DNA of 19,049 bases from Bacteroidia bacterium (GCA_009930445.1 RZYD01000022.1:1-19049); one strand, 5' to 3'; shown: positions 1 to 9,045, counted from the first letter of the stretch. Made by a program: numbers and translations. Notes: a model not told the origin generated them from the sequence alone.

Positions 1-3000
1 TCACCACTCTCTGCTTCAATAGGGATCATCTCACCACCACTTTCATGCGATTTGCCAGTTAATACACCTGTTGCCCCTTCCCGGGCGGTAGGCATTTTAT
101 ACGATCCATTTACTTTATTTTTTATCCCAGCCATCAACCCCATGTATAGGGCTGAAGCACCAAGACCAATCACCCATCCAGCAGGACCTCCAGTTTTACT
201 GTATTGCTTAACAATCTCCGTCACCGTAGTAAATATGTTAGCAGCCTGCATTAATGATTCTATCTTTTGTTGTATCTTTTGCGCACGCCGTTGTTCTTCT
301 AATGCTTCTGTCCTTTGTTTTCGTAATTCAGCCCGTTTCTCTCTCTCTAATTTTAATTCATTTTTTACATTATCGTAATTGTTAGCATACCCCTCTATTA
401 ATAAATCTTTCTCACGGTCTAAATCATTCTGTAATTCCCCAATCCTATTATCACTTGCAGCAATTAATTCGTCATACTTAGACACGATAGCATTTATAGC
501 CTCCTCCCATACATTCACCATCTCTTTAGCACTATCACTCATAAAAGTGACCGTACTACGGATGCCTTCTTGTTGATCAGAAGTCAGGGAACCTATTACC
601 ATCTCCTCCTCCCCTGTCTCCGGATCTGTTTTCGTCTCTTTTGTTTTCCATGTAAATAAATCCAAAAAGGTTTTCCCCTTACCCTTATCATATATCTTCC
701 TTTTTATCTCATCTATAGTATACCCAAGGGCTTTCAACTCTTTCTTATATTCATCAATTTGTTCTTTTGTTAAATCATCTGTTGAATCTTCTAATAATTT
801 ATTTAACCTCTCTTGTTCTCCATTTAAGGATTTTAACTGATGTGTATATACTTCCATGTCAGCATAATAATCCGACATCCCTGTCTCCCCTAATCTCCGT
901 TTACGATTCTCTACCCAATTCGCATATTCATCATTTACATAATCAAATGTTATCTTCGCCTCATTCCGGATTTTATTCCATGTAAGCACAAAATTCCATT
1001 GTTTTTCTAATTTTACTGACTCTTCTGTTAAATCTTTTATCTGCTGTTTTATATCTGTAATAATTGCCGCTAATTCCTGTGTCGTAACTTTGCCTGATTC
1101 CAACATAGAAACATAATTACTATCTACATTTCCACCTAAATCTTGTAACTCTTTGACAATACTTATCATGTCATCTACACCCCCAGGAGTAGTAAGCAAC
1201 GTCTCTAATTCCTCTGAAATAGCATCTGAAACATTAATCATTGTAGTCCCCGTGTCCTTAAAGCTATCTTCATAAACATCTAAAGCATTAGATACCCCCT
1301 TTATAATTCCTAATTGCCCATTCCAAGTACGACGCATCTCGGCAAATCTTTTTTTATTATCCTGTATAGCCTTATCCCCCGTATCTAAATTAAAAGGATC
1401 TTCCTCCACTAATTGCCTATATGCCTCCTTATTTTCTTTAACATAATCCCGCAGTAATGTCTTCGATTTTAAAATAAACTCATTATAATTTGACATCTGT
1501 AACTGTAACCTCTCATCAGAGTTTTCTACTGTTATTTTACTTAATAGATGTTGATACTCTGTTTCTAATTTTATCAATAATAAATCCCTTGCCTTTGTAT
1601 CTGTATATTCTTGTAAGATATAAGCCTTCCTCTCCTCATAAATAGCCTTTAATACTTTCGTTAAATCTGTTTTTTCTTTTCCCCCTGACTTTCCACCTGA
1701 TTTATCCATCAACGATTCCCATAAATCCAATAAAGGCTCTTTGTATGTCTCCATAGCATCAATATTAGCCTCTAAATATTTTACGGTAGCTAAGTCACTT
1801 TTTGTTAATTTCTCTCCCTCACCATAATTAGTTAAAATCTTATCCCTCTGCTCTACTAATGATTTGTATTCTCTATTCCATTTCTCTAATGCGTTTTTTA
1901 CCCATTCTGCCTCACCTGTAATACCCATCTTAAATTGATTAGCGAAAAATCTCTCTTCATCATATTCTGTGAAAACTAATCCTGCATCTTCAGCCTCCTT
2001 TTTTACTTTTGCTAAGTCATCAGCCCATAACCCGGTCTGTTTTAATATATCACCATAAGTATTTCTTGTTTTTTGAAACTCGAAGCGATTAAGTTTGTTT
2101 ATCTTTAAAACCTCTTCCATCCCCTCCTTACTAACCTTTACAGTGATAGTATCCCTTTCCGCCTCAAGTTTATTAAGCTCATTTAATGACGCTATTAACT
2201 CTTCAATCATCGCTTTTTGCTCTAAATATGCTTTATTATCCCCATGCTCTTTTAATTTTTTATCTATTTTAAATAAAGCCCCTTCATATAATTTCAAAGG
2301 ATCTAACCCATATTGGTTCAGCTTCTCTGCTTGTTTCTCATACGTCTCTTTAAATAATTCCGCATTTTCATAATAAGCAGCTTCCGCCATCTCATTTACT
2401 TCTTTAAGATATTTATAGCTTTCTTTCGTCTCTTTTGTTTTATATTTTGAATATTCCGAAAATACTTTTCCCAATCCTTTTACTTCCCCAAAATCTTTAC
2501 CTCTCGTTCGTGATTCTATTAACTTTATTATTTGTTCATTGCTCATATCTGTTAAGTCAATTAAATATTTAACAGCTTCTTCATCCTGATTATTAAGCAA
2601 TTCTCTTATTTTTTTAACAACCTTCCCCTCCGCTTCTTTCATCTCTTTAACGGATGCAATATATTTATCATATTGTACATTCGTTTCGCCTTCTTGTTTT
2701 GACAAGCGTATTTTAATACCCCATTGTTTATTTATCTCTTTTAATAATTCTAATTGATCTATTAATTTCCCCTCCTCGTGGTCTAAGTTACTTAATATAC
2801 CGGGATATTTTTCCTCAATTAAAGCATATAATTCCTCACGCTCTTGCATCGTTTTCTTATCTACCCCTTTTAATTTCTCTACCTGTTTTACCAAAGCCCC
2901 AATTTCCTGACGCTCATTCCCATATTCATCCCGAAGATTCTTTGCCTCTTTTTTTACCGCCCTTTGATGGGCTGTTAATTTTTTATACAACCCAATAGCG

Positions 3001-4754
3001 ATAGGAATAAGCACTGGTAATAATCCTAATGCTCCTTTTAATGTAGCTTTCATCGCTGCCCCAGCTGTAGTAGTGGTTGTAATCGCTGTCCTTATGTTTA
3101 TAATACTTGTTTTTAACGCATTAAACCCTTTTAAAATAATATTAGAACGTAAAGATAATAATGTACCTACTAATAAAGCCCCCACTTTAATCACTGTTTT
3201 CATGTTTTTAGCAAGTGATATTAACCCTTTATTAAACACACTCATCGTAAACCCCTCAGTATTCATTGTCTCTATAATAAAAGTTTGCCATGCACTCGCT
3301 ACTTTATTTAACGAACCTTTTATTGTATCAACACGAATATTAGCCATCCTCTCACCAATACCATTAATATTTTCCATCGACTTAGCAAACTTATCTATCT
3401 CTTTAACACTACCCATCATAGAAGCCATAGCAGTAACTGCACGCTGATCTGTTATCTCAAAGGCATCCCCTAAGTCAAAACCTGCCTTATTCATAGTACC
3501 CATAGCGGCAATAAACTCATCGAAATTAGTAATAGAAAATCCCATCCGTTTATTCAACTCTGAATTACCATCTGCTAATTTTAATATCACATTTCGTAAG
3601 GACGTTCCTGCCTTACTCCCATACAATCCAGCATCTGCTAACTTTGCGAGTAAGGATGTAGTCTGTTCTATAGTAAACCCATATTTTTCCGCTACTGGGG
3701 CAATATACTTCATACTCTGTGCATATTTCTCCGTATCCAATGCACTCTTAGAAAACGAATATGCCATTGTATCCGTCACACGGGTCATGTCTTTTGCCTC
3801 AATTTTAAATGCTCTCAACGTACTCCCTGCAATAGCCGCATTTTCCCCTAATTCACCTCCAAATCCTGCACTTAAATCAGACACCGCTTGCGAAGCACTT
3901 ACAATCTCTTTCGTACTAAAACCTAACTTCCCTAAAGCTAACTCCAACTCTCCCACTTGCATAGCCGTAAAAATTGAAGTCTCCCCAATATCTAATGCTG
4001 TCTGCCTTAATAACTTCAACTCAGAATTTGTTGCCCCTGTAACTGCTTTTACACCGGATAAAGAATATTCAAAATCAACTATTGTCTTCCCTAAATTACT
4101 TAACATCCTCACAATAGTGTACACAGAAGCTATTTGTACCGCCACTAATCGTAATGCCTCTGCTGTCTTCCGAAATCCACTTGATGTTTTATCCCCGGTT
4201 TTTTTTGCCTCATCACCAACTCTTTTTGTATGCTCTTTAACACTTTTTAATGTGCTTACTTGTTTCTCTAAACTTGTTATGTATTTTGTGTTTACCCTCT
4301 GTGCACTATTTAACTCCTTATATTTTGCTTTTAATTGTGTTAATTCATTCTGCAATTTATTTATTGCTGCAATCTGCCGTTCTACTATCTTACTATTATC
4401 AGTAGGCATCTTAACCTTTTTTACTGCCCGTGATAAATCATTTACTATCTTATTTACATTTGCTATATCACTACGTAACCCCTGAAATTGTGATTTTACA
4501 GCAGACACATAGCCAGCCATAGATTTTAATCCACCACCTCCTTTAGTTGCATCTATTGACTCAATAGCAGATTTTATCCCTGCCATTGTCTTGCTTATCT
4601 TATTATAATCAGATTGTAACCTTGTAACATATTTACTGATGCCATCCGTAGCTTTACTGGAAGCACCTATTGTCGTCGCTAATGCATTATTTAATGCTGC
4701 TATTTGTTGGTGTAATGCTTGAAACTGTGCTGTTAAATCATAACTCTGTGCCAT
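1..4754 (-). CDS. Phage tail tape measure protein, C-terminus cut by window edge
   Basis: The reading frame opens at the ATG at 4754 and reads through to base 1 wherever I checked it, giving at least 1,584 residues. Tape measure proteins fill the tail tube during assembly, set its length and help deliver DNA. The segment from about residue 215 to 440 has the features of the TP901-type tape-measure core, including LSGVKAVTGATNSELKLL and a run of Ala/Gly-rich helices ending near DQRAVTAMASMM. Hydrophobic stretches lie near residues 520 (KVGALLVGTLLSL) and 580 (LLPVLIPIAIGLY), with another near 1,515-1,540. The rest is mostly charged, helical, coiled-coil-like sequence. The visible end reads SGGEMIPIEAESG, a Gly-rich motif often found near the C-terminus of Bacteroidota tape measures. 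The start is preceded by an A-rich leader and overlaps the upstream gene by 17 nt. Position directly after the tail chaperones fits the family. Confidence 0.93.
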   Translation of the reverse strand, partial: MAQSYDLTAQFQALHQQIAALNNALATTIGASSKATDGISKYVTRLQSDYNKISKTMAGIKSAIESIDATKGGGGLKSMAGYVSAVKSQFQGLRSDIANVNKIVNDLSRAVKKVKMPTDNSKIVERQIAAINKLQNELTQLKAKYKELNSAQRVNTKYITSLEKQVSTLKSVKEHTKRVGDEAKKTGDKTSSGFRKTAEALRLVAVQIASVYTIVRMLSNLGKTIVDFEYSLSGVKAVTGATNSELKLLRQTALDIGETSIFTAMQVGELELALGKLGFSTKEIVSASQAVSDLSAGFGGELGENAAIAGSTLRAFKIEAKDMTRVTDTMAYSFSKSALDTEKYAQSMKYIAPVAEKYGFTIEQTTSLLAKLADAGLYGSKAGTSLRNVILKLADGNSELNKRMGFSITNFDEFIAAMGTMNKAGFDLGDAFEITDQRAVTAMASMMGSVKEIDKFAKSMENINGIGERMANIRVDTIKGSLNKVASAWQTFIIETMNTEGFTMSVFNKGLISLAKNMKTVIKVGALLVGTLLSLRSNIILKGFNALKTSIINIRTAITTTTTAGAAMKATLKGALGLLPVLIPIAIGLYKKLTAHQRAVKKEAKNLRDEYGNERQEIGALVKQVEKLKGVDKKTMQEREELYALIEEKYPGILSNLDHEEGKLIDQLELLKEINKQWGIKIRLSKQEGETNVQYDKYIASVKEMKEAEGKVVKKIRELLNNQDEEAVKYLIDLTDMSNEQIIKLIESRTRGKDFGEVKGLGKVFSEYSKYKTKETKESYKYLKEVNEMAEAAYYENAELFKETYEKQAEKLNQYGLDPLKLYEGALFKIDKKLKEHGDNKAYLEQKAMIEELIASLNELNKLEAERDTITVKVSKEGMEEVLKINKLNRFEFQKTRNTYGDILKQTGLWADDLAKVKKEAEDAGLVFTEYDEERFFANQFKMGITGEAEWVKNALEKWNREYKSLVEQRDKILTNYGEGEKLTKSDLATVKYLEANIDAMETYKEPLLDLWESLMDKSGGKSGGKEKTDLTKVLKAIYEERKAYILQEYTDTKARDLLLIKLETEYQHLLSKITVENSDERLQLQMSNYNEFILKSKTLLRDYVKENKEAYRQLVEEDPFNLDTGDKAIQDNKKRFAEMRRTWNGQLGIIKGVSNALDVYEDSFKDTGTTMINVSDAISEELETLLTTPGGVDDMISIVKELQDLGGNVDSNYVSMLESGKVTTQELAAIITDIKQQIKDLTEESVKLEKQWNFVLTWNKIRNEAKITFDYVNDEYANWVENRKRRLGETGMSDYYADMEVYTHQLKSLNGEQERLNKLLEDSTDDLTKEQIDEYKKELKALGYTIDEIKRKIYDKGKGKTFLDLFTWKTKETKTDPETGEEEMVIGSLTSDQQEGIRSTVTFMSDSAKEMVNVWEEAINAIVSKYDELIAASDNRIGELQNDLDREKDLLIEGYANNYDNVKNELKLEREKRAELRKQRTEALEEQRRAQKIQQKIESLMQAANIFTTVTEIVKQYSKTGGPAGWVIGLGASALYMGLMAGIKNKVNGSYKMPTAREGATGVLTGKSHESGGEMIPIEAESG

Positions 4755-5004
4755 TTTTTTCTAATATTACTGTCCATCCGAATTTTTTTGCTTTTATCAC
4801 CTTCATTTTTAGCCCTATATCATTTGCAATATTTTCCGATTCCCTCTTTGCCCTTATCTTGCCTATAATTGTTTTATTGACCATTATTTTAAAAAATACA
4901 ATTATCTGCACAATAGGATAATAGAGAATAACCCCTATGCTAACCAATGCCCATAAGATTAAGTAATGATAATCCCTTGGATTCTTTGATTTTCTTTTCT
5001 GCAT
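4738..5004 (-). CDS. Small membrane protein between tail chaperones and tape measure
   Basis: This 88-aa protein is not from a family I recognise. A basic N-terminus (about residues 1-12) is followed by a long hydrophobic stretch at about 14-41, enough for one long or two short membrane helices. A basic C-terminal region ends in KNGTEL. The gene overlaps the end of the chaperone T frame by 65 nt and the tape measure start by 17 nt, so it fills the only space between them. A shorter start at the ATG at 4881 would remove the membrane part. Its position implies co-expression with tail genes. A role in tail assembly or DNA injection is only inference. The gene could be spurious because of the large overlap, but the region 4755-4939 would otherwise be empty in a tightly packed operon. 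Confidence 0.6.
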   Translation of the reverse strand: MQKRKSKNPRDYHYLILWALVSIGVILYYPIVQIIVFFKIMVNKTIIGKIRAKRESENIANDIGLKMKVIKAKKFGWTVILEKNGTEL

Positions 5005-5700
5005 AATCTATTAATGTATAATATTCAACAATATTCATTTCTTTTATGTTCCTCTTTGTGAACCCCTGCAATATATGACAGGTCTCTTCAAATTCTTTTA
5101 TGTATATTATCTCAAAACTTTCTTTCCCTAAAAACCTATTTGGCTTAACCAATCCCCTATATTCAATACGATAACGATCTAATTCTTCCCCCTTATCTAC
5201 TTCTATCCATTTTAAAAGTAATTTCTTTAATGCTATATTACGCATCTTCTCAATAGTACTCTTAAAACGCTGTGGGAAATACTCCCCTAATGTTTCAAAT
5301 ATTTCCTTGTTTATTTCATAATTTTTTTTTTTACCTCTTTAACCTTTAACCCGGCCAAACTATTAATAATTTGGCTTAACCCTTCTTCACTCTTATCCTT
5401 ACACCTCTCATCATTAATGCTATACACCATAATAGCAAATACCTTGCTCTCTATGCTTACCTCTGAATTATAAATATTATAAATAGTCTGCCTTAAATTA
5501 TTCACCTCTGTGATCACCTTCTCTGTATCTCCGGCAATCAAAATAATATCATTTAACTTACTACTTACAGCATTAAAATCATCACCTATATCTGACTCTA
5601 TTGCTAAATATTTAGTATATAATTTATATAATTCTACGGTCAATTCCTCCGGATCACTATACATTAATACTTTTTTATTGCCAATCTTTACTTCTTTCAT
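4940..5700 (-). CDS. Tail assembly chaperone G-T fusion made by -1 frameshift
   Basis: The frame encoding residues down to 4940 stays open upstream of its first ATG (5245) to beyond the A11 run at 5322-5332. It lies exactly -1 relative to the upstream chaperone frame. A slip on the A run would join about 126 residues of the G-like protein to 127 residues of the T-like part (starting NYEINKEIFETLGEYF), giving about 253 aa. This copies the lambda gpG/gpGT design (140 and 279 aa), in which the longer form binds the tape measure while the tube is built. The place immediately upstream of the tape measure is diagnostic. Initiation at 5245 as a free 101-aa protein is the alternative, but it would leave 5246-5310 unused. 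Slippage by RNA polymerase instead of the ribosome would give the same product. Confidence 0.75.
5311..5700 (-). CDS. Tail assembly chaperone, short (G-like) form
   Basis: This 129-aa protein starts MKEVKIGNKKVLMYSDPEEL and is mostly helical, with a conserved-looking Glu-Glu-Leu-Thr start to its first helix and a Lys-rich end (KEVKKKIMK). The ATG at 5700 was chosen because it gives a 4-nt ATGA overlap with the upstream gene, the same spacing seen at two neighbouring junctions. The extension to 5706 would need a TTG. The protein coats the tape measure with its longer frameshifted form during tail assembly in related phages. Identification rests on position, size and the slippery A run just before its stop codon, since chaperones of this kind are poorly conserved in sequence. 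Confidence 0.72.
   Translation of the reverse strand: MKEVKIGNKKVLMYSDPEELTVELYKLYTKYLAIESDIGDDFNAVSSKLNDIILIAGDTEKVITEVNNLRQTIYNIYNSEVSIESKVFAIMVYSINDERCKDKSEEGLSQIINSLAGLKVKEVKKKIMK
5322..5332 (-). promoter_or_regulatory. Slippery A11 site for -1 frameshift
   Basis: On the coding strand an uninterrupted run of eleven A follows GT, reading GTA AAA AAA AAA ATT in the zero frame, and the G-like frame stops four codons after the run (TAA at 5313-5311). The -1 frame continues open for 127 codons. A runs of this length allow tandem tRNA-Lys slippage and also RNA polymerase slippage. A weak stem (GGGGA/TTCCC) lies about 40 nt downstream, too far away to count as a normal stimulator. Confidence 0.72.
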
Positions 5701-6224
5701 AAACAATAGGTCTCAGCATTTATGGATACGTCAATACCAAAATAAATATAAGGATAACGCATAGATATATAATCTTCAATATCCACACCTTGGAACACGT
5801 TCTCTAAGTCTTCCACATAATTATCAATAGAAAATCCCGTGGCAATCTGTTTGTATAGATATGTCATTAATATTTTCTCCCTACATAACGATACAATATC
5901 CGGGAAATAGGTTATGTCATCATCATCAATATAATCTACGTTGATAATAAATATCTGGCGCAAATTAAACGTCATAACATTATTATGTGATATCACCTTT
6001 TGCCCCGGAGGTCTTACTTCCTTCCCTGTCTTCATTATAAAATAACTAATAGGATTTGCTACATCTGAAGGCATTAGGTTAACCCTGTCTTTATCCTTCT
6101 TCTCTACCATATATCCTAATTTATCATTAAGACTACATTTTGAAGCAATGCCATACGTCGTTAACCATGGCATTGATACTTCTAATAAATTATTAATTTC
6201 TGTGATTGCGTTATCTAATTTCAT
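5697..6224 (-). CDS. Probable tail terminator or tail completion protein
   Basis: This 175-aa protein is placed between the gp10-like neck protein and the tail chaperones, the usual place of the tail terminator (lambda gpU class) in long-tailed phages. The fold cannot be read from sequence. It has an N-terminal helix (DNAITEINNLLEV), a mixed middle with MTFNLRQIFIINVDYIDDDD suggesting beta strands ending in an acidic loop, and an aromatic C-terminal strand (RYPYIYFGIDVSI). It is linked to both neighbours by 4-nt ATGA overlaps. I assign the role from gene order and size, not from a motif. Confidence 0.5.
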   Translation of the reverse strand: MKLDNAITEINNLLEVSMPWLTTYGIASKCSLNDKLGYMVEKKDKDRVNLMPSDVANPISYFIMKTGKEVRPPGQKVISHNNVMTFNLRQIFIINVDYIDDDDITYFPDIVSLCREKILMTYLYKQIATGFSIDNYVEDLENVFQGVDIEDYISMRYPYIYFGIDVSINAETYCL

Positions 6225-6625
6225 AATATTGCGTGTATTGCTTTCATTGTGACTGAATTAATAAACTTATCCATTAATGGTTTTGATACCATCATCATGT
6301 TTTTAGCATATTCTTTATTCTCTTTCAACTTCTCATACGTGATAGCACTATTCTCAATCCGTAATACCATACCATTTATTGTAACATTAATACTACGATA
6401 TAAGGAACCTGTATAATGAGCATCTACATAAGAAGTCTGTAATCCTCTCCTCTTTCTTTTTTTTACAGTGTATGGGCTATATTGAAACTGCGCATATCCT
6501 CCTCGTGAAGGGTCAATCATCCCCTTCCTTAGTTGTTCTTGAATACCCTCTTTTATTAATAATAATTGCTCACTGGAGAGACATTCCTTTATTAATTGAT
6601 GTGCGTCAATTCTAACCGGTATCAT
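6221..6625 (-). CDS. HK97 gp10-like neck / tail completion protein
   Basis: This is a 134-aa protein. Features typical of the HK97 gp10 / minor tail gpZ-like class include an N-terminal amphipathic helix with a run of Leu, Ile and Glu, a short basic segment (KKRKRRG) followed by YTGSLYRSINVTI, and a C-terminal helix. In that class the pattern 'L..TG.L..S......' precedes strands that describe chirality of the protein loop. It overlaps the upstream 421-aa gene and the downstream gene by 4 nt each. The likely role is closing the head-tail junction. The identification is by pattern memory and position. Confidence 0.55.
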   Translation of the reverse strand: MIPVRIDAHQLIKECLSSEQLLLIKEGIQEQLRKGMIDPSRGGYAQFQYSPYTVKKRKRRGLQTSYVDAHYTGSLYRSINVTINGMVLRIENSAITYEKLKENKEYAKNMMMVSKPLMDKFINSVTMKAIHAIL

Positions 6626-7887
6626 ATATATCCGTATTTAATCCCTTTTATCCCAGACCCAAAACAGGGCGAGTTTAATGCAGAAAAATCAATCTTTATA
6701 GATTTAACGGATTTATTTAAGTTCTGCATATACCCTAAATCACTAACTACACCACGCAATTCAGCACTGGCATAATTTCTTAACCTGTCAGTTATGTTAT
6801 TCCCCCTTGTACAACTCTCTATTAACTTCATCACATCACAACTGAAAGATATCCCAATAGCATCAGAGAAGACACCCCTGTTTTCTACCAAATAATCCGA
6901 TATATCACATTGTACACTAACAGAAATATTTAACCCATAATTGTTATCATATTGCTCTACTACATCACCAATATTAAACAATGTTCTATCATCATTAATA
7001 TCAATAACATAGAAACTACAAATATTATAATATTTACTCCATTGGCGATAAGAAATATAATCATACGTTTGGTTTATACACCCTTTGCATGGTGTACGTG
7101 AAAAATCATATTTCCTGTTAATAGCATTGCCAATTATATCCTCTTCATAATAGCCAATATAAAAATATCCACCAGAATCATATTCCATGCTATTCCCAGA
7201 GATAACCTCGTTTAAATTAAACCATGTAAATTCTTTTGCTTGGATATCGGTCATCTCGAAAGTAAATACCGGGCTATCCTTAGAACTATGGTAACAATAA
7301 ATCATTAGACTATCCTGCGCTGTATTCAGCTGAATCCCTATCGTGGGAATAGCAAGCTGCAAACCTATAGCACTGTGGGTGGCAATCCTTAACCCAACAA
7401 ATCCCCCTCTTTTAACTACCTCATCTGAATATTTCCCACTACGATCAAATATTCTTAAATCACTAAATATCCCCTTTGTGCTTCCTATTAATTTTAATTC
7501 CTGTAGGAAATTACGCACTACTGTGACATACGACTTATTTAACATCCCTCGCATCTCTGTATATACAGTCCATTCCCATTTTGTGGCTTCAATACCGGGA
7601 GTTTCTGTATTGCCATCCTCTAAAGAAGTATAACTATAATCGCCATATTTTACTATCTCTCCTGTATTATATGTACCAACAACATATTCATCTGCATATT
7701 GATAAATATTTTCCGTCGCATAATAAATATTCTCGATAGTAGCTATAGGATGAAAATCAGTATTAAGGTATAACCCCGATTCTGACCCCTGTAAATCAGT
7801 TGGAACCCTTGGATAAATGGGTTTCCGTGGATTAGAAATCCCTAATAATCCACTAAATCCTGTTTTTATTGTTGTTGCGTTATACAT
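6622..7887 (-). CDS. Virion protein with CBM5/12-like segment, downstream of major capsid
   Basis: This 421-aa protein follows the capsid gene and its hairpin terminator and ends in a 4-nt overlap with the neck gene, so it is very likely structural. Residues 69-108 (from YVVGTYNTGEIVKYGDYSYT through NTETPGIEATKWEW) match the pattern of carbohydrate-binding modules of the CBM5/12 type: Y-x-x-G-x-x-V-x-Y, a following Tyr, an Asn-x-x-Pro turn and a closing Trp. Beyond it are beta-rich sequences, a CKGC pair near residue 270 and several other cysteines. There is no signal peptide. It could be a head decoration, head fibre or connector-associated protein that binds glycans. The rest of the protein matches no family I can name. 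Confidence 0.6.
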   Translation of the reverse strand: MYNATTIKTGFSGLLGISNPRKPIYPRVPTDLQGSESGLYLNTDFHPIATIENIYYATENIYQYADEYVVGTYNTGEIVKYGDYSYTSLEDGNTETPGIEATKWEWTVYTEMRGMLNKSYVTVVRNFLQELKLIGSTKGIFSDLRIFDRSGKYSDEVVKRGGFVGLRIATHSAIGLQLAIPTIGIQLNTAQDSLMIYCYHSSKDSPVFTFEMTDIQAKEFTWFNLNEVISGNSMEYDSGGYFYIGYYEEDIIGNAINRKYDFSRTPCKGCINQTYDYISYRQWSKYYNICSFYVIDINDDRTLFNIGDVVEQYDNNYGLNISVSVQCDISDYLVENRGVFSDAIGISFSCDVMKLIESCTRGNNITDRLRNYASAELRGVVSDLGYMQNLNKSVKSIKIDFSALNSPCFGSGIKGIKYGYI

Positions 7888-7899
7888 TTTCTTTTAATT

Positions 7900-7927
7900 A
7901 AAAAAGGGGGTAGAATACCCACCCCCT
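7900..7927 (-). terminator. Intrinsic terminator after the major capsid gene
   Basis: On the minus strand, arms AGGGGGT (7927-7921) and ACCCCCT (7911-7905) flank a 9-nt loop and are followed by a run of six T, ending 12 nt before the next start codon. An alternative inner stem, GGGTA/TACCC, also forms. No promoter match is seen between this hairpin and the next gene, so it is probably leaky. It would raise capsid mRNA relative to the genes behind it. Confidence 0.75.
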
Positions 7928-7951
7928 CCGTTGTCATCTAACCATGAAAAA

Positions 7952-8998
7952 CTACAAAGCTAACTGGGCTTTGAATATTGTACCCGGCACAGTTGATGGT
8001 GTACTATTGTAAGCAGTTACAAAAGAGTACCAAAAACCAATTTTAAATTGATCTTTTAATGATGCCTCATACCCTACTGAACTACGCCCTGCTTCTGCGG
8101 AAGAATCGTTACATGAACTTTTCCGATACGTTCCTACTGTAAGACCAGGGATCAACTCCATATTGCCCCATATCATTCCATCTCCCGCTTGTTGCCCTAT
8201 CCGATTATCCTGCTCTATCCAATTTAACATACCCACTGATCCTGATGGGAACATATACATGACATCCCGATAACTGGTAGGTATAGTCAAATGACTATCG
8301 TAGTAATAAAAATGGTTTCCATTTTGGAACGCTAAATTTTCGGCATTCCCTGCCCCTTGAGCCATAATATACCTCACATAAGACATTACCCTTGGTGTAG
8401 CCACAATATTTAATTTAGATACATCTAAATTATTGTACAACATCATAGGATCAATCTCATTAAAGAACATATTTTGATTCGTAGTAGGCACAATAATAGA
8501 ATTACCTGTAAATGCATACGGGTTCCCCTCAGCATTGTTCACCTGTGATTTGTTCGTCTCCAAATGAGATATTGCAGCTGTGTTTAATATACTCATTGCA
8601 TTATCTATAATACCATCCATTTTGACTTTAAAATCACGTTCATATCCAATCACATTATCTCCATACTGCGAGGGAATCATGTGAAATCCATTCTCATAGT
8701 AAGCCCACGTTAATCCAACTTTTGCACTAACTGTGCTATTATCAATCATTGTACACGAAGGACTTGTAGTGACTTTTGTGCTATCGAAGTCAGGGCGCTG
8801 TAATACTGAAATATATTCTGCTCTACCACGTGCCGTTAAATTTTCTTCTAACTCATTGGCATTAACAGTATTTTTAGTATCCTGCATCACCGCAGTAATA
8901 GCCCCGTATCCTAAATTTTTCCTTTGTTCCCACTGATCTAATTTGGCATCATATTTTGCCATATATGTGGCGAGAACTGTATCTAAAAGATAAGCCAT
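7952..8998 (-). CDS. Major capsid protein (HK97-fold type)
   Basis: This 348-aa protein lies directly after the scaffold gene and before a terminator, the usual place of the coat protein. Its size suits a HK97-fold subunit without a fused scaffold domain. Visible traits are an N-terminal helical arm (LATYMAKYDAKLDQWEQRK), a central region rich in Asn/Thr with IIVPTTNQNMFFNEIDPMML, and a beta-rich C-terminal half containing MYMFPSGSVGMLNWIEQDN and WGNMELIPGLTVGTYRKSS. The DNA upstream of the ATG is A-rich with no Shine-Dalgarno sequence, as expected for a highly expressed Bacteroidota gene. Sequence is diverged from the classical coat proteins I know, so the identification leans on gene order. 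Confidence 0.82.
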   Translation of the reverse strand: MAYLLDTVLATYMAKYDAKLDQWEQRKNLGYGAITAVMQDTKNTVNANELEENLTARGRAEYISVLQRPDFDSTKVTTSPSCTMIDNSTVSAKVGLTWAYYENGFHMIPSQYGDNVIGYERDFKVKMDGIIDNAMSILNTAAISHLETNKSQVNNAEGNPYAFTGNSIIVPTTNQNMFFNEIDPMMLYNNLDVSKLNIVATPRVMSYVRYIMAQGAGNAENLAFQNGNHFYYYDSHLTIPTSYRDVMYMFPSGSVGMLNWIEQDNRIGQQAGDGMIWGNMELIPGLTVGTYRKSSCNDSSAEAGRSSVGYEASLKDQFKIGFWYSFVTAYNSTPSTVPGTIFKAQLAL

Positions 8999-9045
8999 TT
9001 TTTTCGATTTTATTATTCTCTATTCACGATAATATGAACATCCCA

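Noticed and set aside
3787..4485. Plus-strand open frames of up to 232 codons across the left third (for example 3787-4485, 3073-3447)
   Set aside because: They lie opposite the tape-measure gene. Their residues are the antisense of an AT-rich helical coding sequence, rich in Leu, Ser and Phe, and they have no promoter or neighbours on that strand.
5245..5310. Free-standing 101-aa T protein starting at the ATG at 5245
   Set aside because: The frame remains open upstream through the A11 run and is in the -1 register, so the fusion explains the 65-base gap and fits the known chaperone design.
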